A stretch of 21,239 nucleotides of DNA from Planctomycetia bacterium (lineage in GTDB: Bacteria > Planctomycetota > Planctomycetia > Gemmatales > Gemmataceae): the NCBI GenBank assembly GCA_005773755.1, contig SXHE01000266.1, forward strand, positions 1-21,239, written 5' to 3'. The translations under genes were made by a program, and so were the position numbers. The notes beneath the pieces are model-generated. The model did not search any database and was not told the DNA's origin. It saw only the letters and a list, made by a program, of their open reading frames with translations. Each line of letters opens with the position of its first letter. Within the stretch, counting starts at the first letter, position 1. Positions 1 through 7,581 of the stretch are shown in pieces.

Positions 1-206
1 CCGCGGCTCCGCAGAGCGACGCCGGCCTTGAGGCGGATGCGTTCGGTGTACTTGCCCGGTGCCACCACGACGGTGTCGCCGGGCTGCGCGGCGTCGACCG
101 CCGCCTGGATAGTCTTGTGGTCTTCTGGGACCCGAATCTTCACGGCGGCGAGGGGCGGTTGAGCCAGAACGACGGCGAAGAGAGTGAGGGCCGCACGAAG
201 TAACAT
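1..206 (-). CDS. Secreted right-handed parallel beta-helix protein, N-terminal part only
   Basis: Only the first 68 codons are present; the gene runs off the left edge. The visible protein begins with a short hydrophobic segment (about residues 1-21, ending in a Leu-Ala-Ala-like cleavage region), so it is probably exported. Directly after it comes IRVPEDHKTIQAAVDAAQPG followed by DTVVVAPGKYTERIRLK. This is the typical opening of pectin-lyase-like, right-handed parallel beta-helix proteins, where IQAAVDAA and the PGxY turn start the first coil. Such proteins often bind or cleave polysaccharide, but no catalytic part is visible here. The ATG at 206 is supported by a GAGGAA ribosome-binding site 7 bases upstream. 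The gene lies 63 bp downstream of the propeller gene on the same strand. The fold call is good; the activity is unknown. Confidence 0.75.
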   Translation of the reverse strand, partial: MLLRAALTLFAVVLAQPPLAAVKIRVPEDHKTIQAAVDAAQPGDTVVVAPGKYTERIRLKAGVALRSR

Positions 207-269
207 GGAGAGGTTCCTCGGAACTCGTTGCCAGGACGTCGCGGGCGATTCTTGCGGAGAGCGAGCCGA

Positions 270-2855
270 TTACCGCGAGGTCGCTTCCGCCCGGAACTGC
301 TTCTTCAGCCGCAGCAACCGGAGGTTCACCATGTCGGCGACGTAGACGTGGTCGTCGGTGGCGTCCACGCTGTTCGGGAACGCCAGCGGCACGCCCTTCA
401 CGGGGACCAGGTCGCCGGCCAGCCCGCCCGTCGAGTCGCGGTTCCCGTAGGTGCCGAAGTGGAGGATTTCGTTGCCCGCGTTGTCGATGACCGCGACCCG
501 CTGCGCGACGTTGGTCGGGTAGGAGATGCGGCCGTACCCGTCGACGCCGAACCGGGGCGTCCGGGTGATGCAGTCCGTGTCGAACGCCCCGTACGGCACG
601 TCGTAGGTGACGGTCGGGCCGGCGGGAGCTTTGGGGAACAGGTTGCCGCTCTCCAGAGTGCCGGTCGGGGTGAACTTGTGGATGCGGCCCACCGCACCCG
701 CGAACCGATCGCCCGCGAAACCCGGCAGCACGGCCGTCGGCTTCTTGTCGATGTACCCGACGTACAGGTTCCCCTGAAAGTCGAACCGCACCCCGCCGGC
801 CGCGTCGGGCAGTTTCGCAACGATCGTCGCCTCCCACGGCACCTTCGCCGCCGTTCCCGCGAACACCCGCAGCCCGTCCTTCGGGTCGCCCACGACCGCG
901 AGGTTACCGTTCGGGGCGACCGCGATCCCCTTGTCACCGTTGCCGGTGAAGCACCACTCGTAGTGAAACGCGGGCGTGAGCCGGTTGGTGCCCGTGTCGC
1001 CGAGGTTCGCGGGCGGGTAGTCGGTCTTGTCCAGTTGAAAGCGGGCGACCTTGCCGACCGAGTAGGAGGAACTGCCGTCGGCCAGGGTGCGGGCGTAGAC
1101 GTGTCGGTTCCGCGGGTCGATGGCGATGCTCGCCGTCTTGAGCGGCACCTTCACGAACCGCGGGTTCTTCCAGTCGCCGACCTTCCAGACCCCGGCGTGG
1201 TCGTCCAGCAGGTAGACCTCGTCGGTCTTCTGGTCCACCTCCATGCGGTCGAACCCCAGGCACCGCTGTGCCCCCTCGACCCGGTAGAAGTCCTTCAGCA
1301 GGGCCAGTTCCTTGCCGTCGTCGCGGTAGATGCGGACCGGCATCTCGGTGTACGCGACCCAGACGTTGGTGCCCTTGTCGGTGTCGCACACGACGAGGTG
1401 GGAGCACTTGTGGCGGTCGGTGTACCCCGTCTCGGACACGCGGACGGTGGCCGCCGGCTTGTCGTCCTTCCGCCAGTCGGTGTACTTGAGCAACTCCACC
1501 CGCCCGCGACCGGAGTGCTCGTCGCCGAAACGGGTGGTGAGGTAGAGTGTGCCCGTCTTCGCACTCAGGGCGACGGCGTCCGGGTGCTCGACGGGGATCT
1601 CGCGGACGACCTTGCCCTTCGGGTCCAGTACCACGAGCCGCTTGTTCAGCCGATCGCACACGAACACGTTCCCGTCCTTATCCAGGGCGACGCCGTGCAG
1701 GGCGGCGTAGCTGTGCGTGCCGCCGAGTGCCGCCCGGCGGTCCTTCGGCACCGTGGGGATGCCCTTTTCGGGAAGGGAGAACACGACCTGCGCGGTTCGC
1801 GTCGCGAGATCGACCTTCCACACCTGCCCGTCCCGCCAGGTGCCGTCCGCCTTGATCTCCTTGATCGAGCCGTACTGCGTCGTCGCGGCGTACATGCCGC
1901 TCAGGTAGAAGTGCTTGCCGTCCGGGGTCGGGCATGTGAACACCGGCCCCAGCAGCGAGTTGACGACGTGGCTGTTGGGCTCGACCGGCCCCAGGCCGAG
2001 CGGCGGGCTCTTGACCAGCGGGCCGGGACTTCGTTCGGCGGGAGCTTGGGGAATGGTGCCGTCGGCGTTGATCGTCAGCAACTCGAAGGTCGCCCCGCCG
2101 AAGCTCGTGTGCCAGAAACTGAGCCGGCTCTTGTGCGTGGTCGGGAAGAGCCGGGCCATGCCGCCGGTCGCGGTGTCGAGGACGGTCGTCGTCAGCGAAG
2201 GATCGGTCAGCCGGTTGAACTTCGGGGTGTAGGTGCCGTCGGGTTTGACGTTGATCCCCCACCCGTTCATGGCCTTCACGTCCTTCCCGGCGGGCGGCGG
2301 GAACACGGTTCGCAGGTAGTTGCCGTCGGTGTCATACCGGCGCAACGCGGGCGGCCCCAAGTTGCTGGAGTGGCCCAGCACGTACACCGTACCGTCCGGC
2401 TTGAGTTCCAGGCCGTTGATCCCGAACGGACTGTGGTCATTGTGGCCGCTCTCCTCGGAGTAGTACGCGTACGGGTCGCCGCCCACGACCCGCTCCAGGG
2501 CCACGCTCATCCCCGCCCGGACCCGCACGGCCAGGGCTTCCGGTTTTGGGACCGCGACGCGGTAGTCATCCTTCCCGTCCCATTCGAGCTTCTGGGAGCG
2601 TGTGTTCGCCGCGAACGGCGGCGGTGCCTTCGGCCCCAACACGCCCGCACCCAGGTGGCGCACGACGGCCCCGCTCTTGGGGTCGATGATTGCGACCTCG
2701 ACGTCGCAAAGGGCGTCCAGCTCGAACGTCACGACCCACTTCCCGGCCTTCGGGTCGTGGACCAGTTCGGGCTTCTTCACCCACGCGAGCGGCTCCGCGG
2801 CGGTCGCGGAAGCGGCGAGCAGGATCATCACGACGGTCGCGCAAAGGAATCGCAT
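270..2855 (-). CDS. Large secreted NHL/beta-propeller-like protein
   Basis: The 861-residue protein has a clear signal peptide (MRFLCATVVMILLAASATA). Next is a region of about 90 residues with an Ig-like FlgD flavour, including VEVAIIDPKSGAVVRHLGAG and a later LEWDGKD. The rest is made of repeated blade-like strands such as NGLELKPDGTVYVLG, GVALDKDGNVFVCDRLNKR, SIAIDPRNRHVYAR, GIAVAPNGNLAVVGD and VDATDDHVYVADMVNLRLLRL. These are the DGNVYVAD-type blades of NHL or six-bladed propellers. Planctomycetes encode many such exported propellers; the ligand is unknown and no catalytic motif is evident. I chose the ATG at 2855; a GTG 9 bases further upstream is also possible. The opposite strand carries a very long open frame (228-3041), which is a codon-bias shadow. 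The gene is divergent from the TfoX-domain gene, with 236 bp between them. Confidence 0.8.
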   Translation of the reverse strand: MRFLCATVVMILLAASATAAEPLAWVKKPELVHDPKAGKWVVTFELDALCDVEVAIIDPKSGAVVRHLGAGVLGPKAPPPFAANTRSQKLEWDGKDDYRVAVPKPEALAVRVRAGMSVALERVVGGDPYAYYSEESGHNDHSPFGINGLELKPDGTVYVLGHSSNLGPPALRRYDTDGNYLRTVFPPPAGKDVKAMNGWGINVKPDGTYTPKFNRLTDPSLTTTVLDTATGGMARLFPTTHKSRLSFWHTSFGGATFELLTINADGTIPQAPAERSPGPLVKSPPLGLGPVEPNSHVVNSLLGPVFTCPTPDGKHFYLSGMYAATTQYGSIKEIKADGTWRDGQVWKVDLATRTAQVVFSLPEKGIPTVPKDRRAALGGTHSYAALHGVALDKDGNVFVCDRLNKRLVVLDPKGKVVREIPVEHPDAVALSAKTGTLYLTTRFGDEHSGRGRVELLKYTDWRKDDKPAATVRVSETGYTDRHKCSHLVVCDTDKGTNVWVAYTEMPVRIYRDDGKELALLKDFYRVEGAQRCLGFDRMEVDQKTDEVYLLDDHAGVWKVGDWKNPRFVKVPLKTASIAIDPRNRHVYARTLADGSSSYSVGKVARFQLDKTDYPPANLGDTGTNRLTPAFHYEWCFTGNGDKGIAVAPNGNLAVVGDPKDGLRVFAGTAAKVPWEATIVAKLPDAAGGVRFDFQGNLYVGYIDKKPTAVLPGFAGDRFAGAVGRIHKFTPTGTLESGNLFPKAPAGPTVTYDVPYGAFDTDCITRTPRFGVDGYGRISYPTNVAQRVAVIDNAGNEILHFGTYGNRDSTGGLAGDLVPVKGVPLAFPNSVDATDDHVYVADMVNLRLLRLKKQFRAEATSR

Positions 2856-3091
2856 CGGTTGCACTCGGCTGTTCGACGGTTCCGGGTCTCCCGTTCAGGC
2901 CCGTCGTCCGGTCACGAACGTCGGGCCGCCGGAAGCGGCCCTGGTCGGGAAACGAGGCGTTGGAACGGCTGGCGAGGGTTGGACGTAGACTATACCGTAA
3001 TCCGACCCGCTCCGCATCTGGTGAGCACGGTCGGAACGTGAGCGACCGCGTCGATGTTCGCCTGGGTGGGTGCAGTCATCGGGAAGCGGCC

Positions 3092-3352
3092 ATGAACGAC
3101 GAGGATTCGATCGCGGCCTTGAAGAACCTCGGCCCGAAGAGTGCAGACTGGCTCCGCGAGAGCGGCGTCGCGACGGTCGGCGACCTGCGGCGGCTCGGCC
3201 CCGTGGTCGCCTACCTGCTCGTCAAGGAGCGACGACCTCGTGCGAGCCTGAACCTGTTGTGGGCGTTGGCCGCGGGGGTGCAGGGCCGGGACTGGCGGGA
3301 CCTGTCGGAGGCCGCCAAATCGAGGTTGCGACGCGCGGTCGATGCGGCGTGA
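3092..3352 (+). CDS. TfoX C-terminal domain protein
   Basis: This is an 86-residue protein consisting almost entirely of the TfoX/Sxy C-terminal helical domain. The pattern IAALKNLGPKSADWLRESGV, then TVGDLRRLGPVVAYLLVK, then a basic helical end matches this domain, which carries a helix-hairpin-helix-like LxNLGPKSxxWL core. In competence regulators it is the second half of TfoX; free-standing copies are common in many bacteria and their role is not settled. The open frame extends far upstream, but the ATG at 3092 is the natural start for the domain. It is followed after 33 bp by the TspO-like gene on the same strand, so co-transcription is likely. Confidence 0.8.
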   Translation: MNDEDSIAALKNLGPKSADWLRESGVATVGDLRRLGPVVAYLLVKERRPRASLNLLWALAAGVQGRDWRDLSEAAKSRLRRAVDAA

Positions 3353-3385
3353 GGCCGGCGAGACCGATCATTTGAGGGGCCGACG

Positions 3386-3781
3386 ATGACGCGGATGGAG
3401 TGGTACAACACCCTGGCGAAGCCGAGCTGGACGCCCGACGGAAGCACCATCGGGCTGATCTGGACGATCCTGTACCCGGTCATCGTCGTCAGCTTCGGGT
3501 ACGTGTTCGTGCAGGCGGTGCGGGGCAAGATCCCGCGAGCGGTCGCGGTGCCGTTCGCCATCAACCTGATCGCGAACCTGAGCTTCACTCCGATCCAGTT
3601 CGGGCTGCGGAACCTGCCCCTCGCGGCGGCGGACATCCTGGTGGTGCTCGGCACCATCGTGTGGTCGATGGTCGCCGTGTGGCCGCACGCCCGGTGGGTC
3701 GCAGTCGCTCAGGTCCCGTACCTCGTGTGGGTGGGGATCGCCACCGTGTTGCAACTCTCGATCACGACCGCGAACTGGTGA
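3386..3781 (+). CDS. tspO: Short TspO/MBR family membrane protein
   Basis: The 131-residue protein starts directly with the signature loop WYNTLAKPSWTPDGSTIGLI, followed by four hydrophobic membrane segments at about residues 22-44, 52-70, 80-98 and 106-125. TspO proteins bind porphyrins or other tetrapyrroles, and canonical members have five membrane helices with the WYxxLxKPxWxPP loop after helix 1. Here helix 1 is absent. An in-frame stop lies only 11 codons upstream, so no longer start is available. A GAGGGG ribosome-binding site supports the ATG. As far as I know, shortened four-helix TspO relatives of this kind do occur, so this is probably a natural subfamily rather than a broken gene. 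It lies between the TfoX-domain gene and the DUF6933-like gene. Confidence 0.8.
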   Translation: MTRMEWYNTLAKPSWTPDGSTIGLIWTILYPVIVVSFGYVFVQAVRGKIPRAVAVPFAINLIANLSFTPIQFGLRNLPLAAADILVVLGTIVWSMVAVWPHARWVAVAQVPYLVWVGIATVLQLSITTANW

Positions 3782-3788
3782 GGGCGTG

Positions 3789-4319
3789 ATGATCCTCCGG
3801 CCGTCGCAGAAGTTGAACGCGCGAATCAAGGGTAGCCCACTGGAGGTAGTGACCGCGCACGAGAACCCGCTCCTCGACTGGTCCGCTCACGTGTTCGCCG
3901 TGGGGCGTGCCGAGTACGTGCTCGTGAGCAACACGATTTCCCTCTACTCCGCGGTACTCGACGGGGCTGCGATTCGGGACACGACCCGGTTCACCGAGCG
4001 GGTACTCGGCGTGATTCGGGCATTACTCGACGGTGCCGGACGTCTGCCGGACGAACGCCTCGCTCCGGTCGAGCCCGTCCAGTTCGCGAAGTCACTGGAC
4101 CGCTCCGTGACGGGCTCGATGAACGAGCTGATTACGCACGCGACTGCGTTTTTGGCCGGCGGCGACCTGCCCGTCGCGGACGTCGGCGTGCGGCTGAACG
4201 ACATCCTCCTGTCGGCACTGGCGAGCGGGTCCAGCAAGTACGGCAGGCCACGGGAGGCGTTCGCGCAACTGGTCGGCACCGGAAGCGACGATCGACCGAC
4301 ATCGGAATCGTCGTGGTGA
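3789..4319 (+). CDS. DUF6933-like hypothetical protein
   Basis: The soluble protein has 176 residues. Its N-terminus ILRPSQKLNARIK, the central strands HVFAVGRAEYVLVSNTISLY and the later segment RSVTGSMNELITHATAFL resemble the layout I recall for DUF6933 proteins (start L-R-x-S/T-Q-K-L, a strand reading xLLFTNxxTLxS, then GSMND). The function is unknown. The start is 8 bases after the TspO stop codon. A GTG one codon upstream (3786) could also be used, and an AGGG just before it can act as the ribosome-binding site. Tight spacing makes this the third gene of the TfoX-domain/TspO operon. I see no signal peptide or membrane segment. Confidence 0.65.
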   Translation: MILRPSQKLNARIKGSPLEVVTAHENPLLDWSAHVFAVGRAEYVLVSNTISLYSAVLDGAAIRDTTRFTERVLGVIRALLDGAGRLPDERLAPVEPVQFAKSLDRSVTGSMNELITHATAFLAGGDLPVADVGVRLNDILLSALASGSSKYGRPREAFAQLVGTGSDDRPTSESSW

Positions 4320-4460
4320 AGCGGTTGTGGCCGACAGTTGCTGAGAACAAGGGTCGGTGATTCCCAGCCGAGCAGCCCCGGAGCCCTTCGCGAGATCCGC
4401 GTGGGGGAAGAACTGAACGAAGCGACCGATCACTCGCCCCAACGAGTCGGAGAAGCTGCC

Positions 4461-4793
4461 ATGTCGGTTCCGAATGCGAACCCTGGGGAAGTCGTGGACG
4501 TCCGCCCGTTGGGTGCGGCCCTGGCGACGACCCCGACGCGGACACTGGTGAAGACCGAAGCTGTTACTCTGGTCCGCATGGTCGTCCCGGCCGGGAAGGA
4601 GATCCCGACGCACGCGGCGAAGGGCGAACTGATCGTGCAGTGCCTGGAGGGGATGATCGCCTTCACCGCCTGCGGGCAGACGCACGACTTGGAGGCAGGG
4701 CACCTGCTGTACCTCCCGGCCGGCGAGCCCCACTCGCTGCACGGGGTCGAGGACGGCTCGCTCCTGCTGACCGCCGTGTCGCCGGCTCGGTAG
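4461..4793 (+). CDS. Small single-domain cupin protein
   Basis: This is a 110-residue protein with the two conserved cupin motifs. Motif 1 is VPAGKEIPTHAAKGELIVQ with possible ligands His51 and Glu56; the second His of the usual HxH is replaced by Ala. Motif 2 is HLLYLPAGEPHSLHG with His91. Small cupins bind a metal and act as dioxygenases, isomerases or sensors; the substrate cannot be told from sequence. The start is the ATG at 4461, with GGAG 8 bases upstream; the longer open frame upstream has no domain features. The VOC-fold gene follows 41 bp later in the same direction, so the two may act on related small metabolites, which is inference from position only. Confidence 0.75.
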   Translation: MSVPNANPGEVVDVRPLGAALATTPTRTLVKTEAVTLVRMVVPAGKEIPTHAAKGELIVQCLEGMIAFTACGQTHDLEAGHLLYLPAGEPHSLHGVEDGSLLLTAVSPAR

Positions 4794-4834
4794 GCGACGC
4801 CGCAGTGCGGACCGGGTTGCACGAGGGAAAGCAC

Positions 4835-5221
4835 ATGCAGATCGTCGGTACGCACCACGTCGCGGTCATCTGCTCGGATTACGTGCGGTCGAAAGCGTTC
4901 TACGTCGAGGTGCTGGGCCTGGAGGTGGTGAGCGAGGTGTATCGAGCGGCCCGCGACTCGTACAAGCTCGACCTCAAACTGCCCGACGGGACGCAGATCG
5001 AGTTGTTCAGCTTCCCGGACCCGCCGCCGCGGTCGAGCTACCCGGAGGCGTGTGGGCTGCGGCACATCGCGTTCGCCGTCGCCGACCTCGATGCGGCGGT
5101 CACCCATCTCAAGGCTCACGGGGTCGTGGTCGAGCCGGTGCGGGTGGACGAGCACACCGGCAAGCGGTTCACCTTCTTCGCCGACCCGGACGGCCTGCCC
5201 CTCGAACTCTACGAGCGATGA
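4835..5221 (+). CDS. VOC/glyoxalase-fold protein (YaeR/SMU1112c-like)
   Basis: The 128-residue protein carries a complete vicinal-oxygen-chelate fold of two beta-alpha-beta-beta-beta modules. The metal ligands expected for this fold are in place: His8 (GTHHVAVICSD), Glu56 (GTQIELFSFP), His77 (GLRHIAFAV) and Glu124 (GLPLELYER). The DPDG turn and terminal LELYE are typical of the YaeR-like branch annotated as lactoylglutathione-lyase-like, and the real substrate is unknown. The ATG has a strong GAGGGAAAG ribosome-binding site. It lies 41 bp downstream of the cupin gene and is the last plus-strand gene of this cluster. The following 290 bp up to the convergent gene hold no supported coding sequence. 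Confidence 0.85.
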   Translation: MQIVGTHHVAVICSDYVRSKAFYVEVLGLEVVSEVYRAARDSYKLDLKLPDGTQIELFSFPDPPPRSSYPEACGLRHIAFAVADLDAAVTHLKAHGVVVEPVRVDEHTGKRFTFFADPDGLPLELYER

Positions 5222-5450
5222 CACGCCCCAGGCACGCGGGCCGCGGCTCCCAATCCAAAAAGTGCTTTTGAAGATCCACGGTCTCGAAGACGCCCGTTGG
5301 AATGATGTCTCCGGGCCGAGGCAAGGCGGCGTGGCCTGCCGGTCGGGAAGCCGTTTTAAGGCCCCCAGGGCACTCGTGGCGGCCCGATCGTCCTCCGGTC
5401 GGCTTCTGGGACGGCCATTGCGATGGCTTGAAATGGGTGGCCTACAAGTT

Positions 5451-5471
5451 GATTATTGCCACAGCATAATC
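5451..5471. terminator. Possible bidirectional terminator hairpin between convergent genes
   Basis: A 6-bp perfect inverted repeat, GATTAT ... ATAATC with a 9-base loop, lies in an unusually AT-rich patch of the 290-bp gap (5222-5511) between the VOC-fold gene and the convergent minus-strand gene. There is no T-tract, so the terminator call rests on position. The rest of the gap shows only a second weak hairpin near 5256-5270 (CAAAA ... TTTTG). Confidence 0.3.
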
Positions 5472-5511
5472 GCCACGGGCTTTTGGGGACGATTTGATTG
5501 GTGCCAAACTA

Positions 5512-6000
5512 TCAGAGTGAGTTCTGCCCGGTCACGACCCCGGCGGGCACCCACCTCCAGCCCCGCACCGCGGCAGCGGCTTCTGGATCATCACCTCGGT
5601 CTGCCGGCTTCACCCCCGACGCCGCAACGGTTTCGGACGCGGCCGGCTCCTTCTTCTTCCGCCCGAATCTTTGCGGCGGTTTCTCGGTCGGCTCCGGCTG
5701 CTCGTCGGCGGCCTCGACGCCGTGAAGGCGGCGGAACTCCCGCACGCCCTGCTGTGTGACCCGGTAACAGGCCGAGAGGGTTCCGTCCGGCAGGAGGACC
5801 GCGTGCCCGGTGTTCTGCTCGATCCCGTCGAGCGCGATCAACTCCCCGTGCAGGGTCGTGAGTTGCTCGGTGCCGACCCCGTCCAGCCGCATCAGCCGGT
5901 CCCGCCAGGCCGTCCGGTCCTCGGAGCCGAGCCTCGCGTAGTGCGACAGGAGCGACAGGAGGTGGGCGTTCTCCCGCAGACGCACCGACAGGTCGAACAT
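5512..6000 (-). CDS. Hypothetical protein, helical N-terminus with basic Pro/Ala-rich tail
   Basis: This is a 162-residue protein. Residues 1-90 look globular and helical (LLSLLSHYARLGSEDRTAWR, then LTTLHGELIALDGIEQNTGH, then a strand pair TLSACYRVTQQGVREFRRLH), which could be a small winged-helix fold. After about residue 98 it becomes low-complexity: acidic/proline, then a basic RFGRKKKEP, then alanine-rich, ending with WRWVPAGVVTGQNSL. I believe similar N-termini occur in other Gemmata proteins, but I do not know a function. The ATG at 6000 has GAGGAG 7 bases upstream, supporting the start. It lies 153 bp downstream of the secreted protein gene on the same strand. Confidence 0.65.
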   Translation of the reverse strand: MFDLSVRLRENAHLLSLLSHYARLGSEDRTAWRDRLMRLDGVGTEQLTTLHGELIALDGIEQNTGHAVLLPDGTLSACYRVTQQGVREFRRLHGVEAADEQPEPTEKPPQRFGRKKKEPAASETVAASGVKPADRGDDPEAAAAVRGWRWVPAGVVTGQNSL

Positions 6001-6153
6001 CGTCGCTCCTCACGCGGCACCCGGACCGGGAAGGAGATCGGCGGCGACGGCCCGTCGTTCCACGGCCACGACCACGTTCCGGTGCCAGGCCGCGGCGACG
6101 AGCAGCGGGTCGTAGCGAACGTGAGGATCGCGACGGGTCGGCCGACGCCACCC

Positions 6154-6552
6154 TCAATCCGCGATGATGTGCAGTTTCGCTTTGAAGTTCTTGTCGCCGG
6201 TGAGCGGGCACACCTTCATGGCGTCGACGGACGGGATCACCGGCAACGGGTTCTTCGCGTCCGGGAACTTGTACAGCAGGATCGTCTCGCCCATGCGGTG
6301 GTCCCACACCTTCATGACCGGGGCCGGTTTCTCGTCCGTCCGCTTCCATTGCAGGTACACGAACTTCTTGGTTTCGGGGTCGAACGCCGTCATCTGGTCG
6401 AACAGTTTGCCGCCGCCGAAGGTCACCTCGTAGGTGACGGTCTTGTCCCCGTCATTGCCGGTCACCTGGTAGATGTTCGCGGCCGTGGCGAGCGACGGCC
6501 CCGCGAGCAGGCCGACCAGGACGAGCACGGGCATGAGCAGTCGATGCGGCAT
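6154..6552 (-). CDS. Small secreted hypothetical protein
   Basis: The 132-residue protein begins with a clear signal peptide (MPHRLLMPVLVLVGLLAG, cleavage likely near ATAAN). The mature part is about 110 residues, strand-rich (IYQVTGNDGDKTVTYEVTFG, then LFDQMTAFDPETKKFVYLQW), with two cysteine-poor halves and a C-terminus KNFKAKLHIIAD. No known domain is recognised. The start at 6552 is preceded by GAGGGG 8 bases upstream. The open frame extends further upstream but there it is only Arg-rich shadow sequence of the dismutase region. It lies 164 bp downstream of the superoxide dismutase gene in the same direction; a link is not shown. Confidence 0.7.
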   Translation of the reverse strand: MPHRLLMPVLVLVGLLAGPSLATAANIYQVTGNDGDKTVTYEVTFGGGKLFDQMTAFDPETKKFVYLQWKRTDEKPAPVMKVWDHRMGETILLYKFPDAKNPLPVIPSVDAMKVCPLTGDKNFKAKLHIIAD

Positions 6553-6716
6553 TGTTGATCCCCTCGTTGTGAAGCCTTCGGGGGGCCGTGATGAGCCGCC
6601 CCCCGAAACCATGACGATCCGAGTGGCGTTGTGGATTGCAAGATTCCGACCGGCACGGCACCGCCACATTCGCGGAGTGCCGGCCGGAGCTGTGCGGCAG
6701 CGAGTTGCAACAACGG

Positions 6717-7436
6717 TCAGCCTTTGACTACCGACCGATAGCGTTTCTCGGCTTCGGCCCAGTCGACGAACTTGAGGAACTTCTCGACGTACTCGGCCTT
6801 CTTGTTCTGGTAGTCGACGTAGAACGCGTGCTCGTACACGTCGATCACCACCAGCGGCACGGCCAGCCACAGCGGCCCCTGCGCGTGCTCGTCGCTGACC
6901 AAGTTGTACAGCCGCCCGTTGACCGGGTGGACGACCAGCATCGCCCACCCCGCCGCGGACTTCGCACTCGCCACGAAGTCCGCGGCCCACTTGTCCACTG
7001 ACCCGAACCGCTTCTCGACCACCTTCTTGATCCCCTCCGGCGGGTCGGTCGCCTTCAGGGCCAGCCCGTCGAAGTACAGCTCGTGCAGGATCACGCTGTT
7101 CCCGCGGCTGGACTGGATCTGCTTGAGCCGGTCGAACGCGGCCGGGTCGATGGCGGTGCCCTTCGTGAAGCTCTCCTCGAACCTCGCGTCGGCCCCGGCG
7201 AACGCCTTCAACGCCCCGCCGTAGTGGGCCGTGTGGTGCGGGCTGATCTGGGCGGCACTCAGGAAGCCGGGCACCTCCTTGTGCTTCAGGGGCTTCGGGT
7301 TGCCGGTGATCAGGCCGCTGCCGGCGTACGGCGACTTGTCGGGCTCGTCGGCATCGGCCAGGCCGGGCACCAGCATCGACCCGGCGGCGGCACCGGATGA
7401 TGTAAACAGGAAGTTGCGGCGGTTCAGGGGGTTCAC
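6717..7436 (-). CDS. Tat-exported Fe/Mn superoxide dismutase family protein
   Basis: The 239-residue protein starts with a twin-arginine signal (NRRNFLFTSSGAAAG), so it is probably folded with its metal in the cytoplasm and exported. The dismutase domain spans about residues 55-235. The four metal ligands of the iron/manganese family appear present: His67 (SPHHTAHYGG), His119 (NSVILHELYF), Asp199 and His203 (VIDVYEHAFYVDYQNKKAEY). The usual DxWEHAYY is DVYEHAFY, with Tyr for the conserved Trp next to the metal site, and the second ligand sits in LHELYF rather than the common WNHxFF, so it is a divergent branch. The reaction would be dismutation of superoxide to oxygen and peroxide. Start is GTG, with GGAG 8 bases upstream; no in-frame ATG is nearby. 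It is divergent from the hydrolase gene at 7582. Confidence 0.85.
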   Translation of the reverse strand: MNPLNRRNFLFTSSGAAAGSMLVPGLADADEPDKSPYAGSGLITGNPKPLKHKEVPGFLSAAQISPHHTAHYGGALKAFAGADARFEESFTKGTAIDPAAFDRLKQIQSSRGNSVILHELYFDGLALKATDPPEGIKKVVEKRFGSVDKWAADFVASAKSAAGWAMLVVHPVNGRLYNLVSDEHAQGPLWLAVPLVVIDVYEHAFYVDYQNKKAEYVEKFLKFVDWAEAEKRYRSVVKG

Positions 7437-7581
7437 GTCATACTCCGTGTGGATGGTTGTGTTTCCGGGGGCTCGCGGGCCGACCGACGGGGGCGGATTC
7501 GTGAGGGGGCCGGCCGAGCGGCGTCCCGACCCGCCACCCGTAGACTATCCCCGGCTCCTCCTCCCCGCACCGGATGCCCCC

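Noticed and set aside
228..3041. 937-codon open frame on the plus strand opposite the propeller gene
   Set aside because: Arg/Val/Gly-rich composition without domains; it mirrors the GC-biased codon use of the real gene, which has a signal peptide and propeller blades.
5052..5759. Plus-strand open frame across the VOC gene end and the intergenic region
   Set aside because: Ser/Arg/Pro-rich shadow frame; the VOC protein in another frame is complete.
6003..6153. Stop-free stretch between two minus-strand genes reading VRYDPLLVAAAWHRNVVVAV
   Set aside because: Looks protein-like, but it has no usable start after the preceding in-frame stop and is under 50 codons; at most a remnant.
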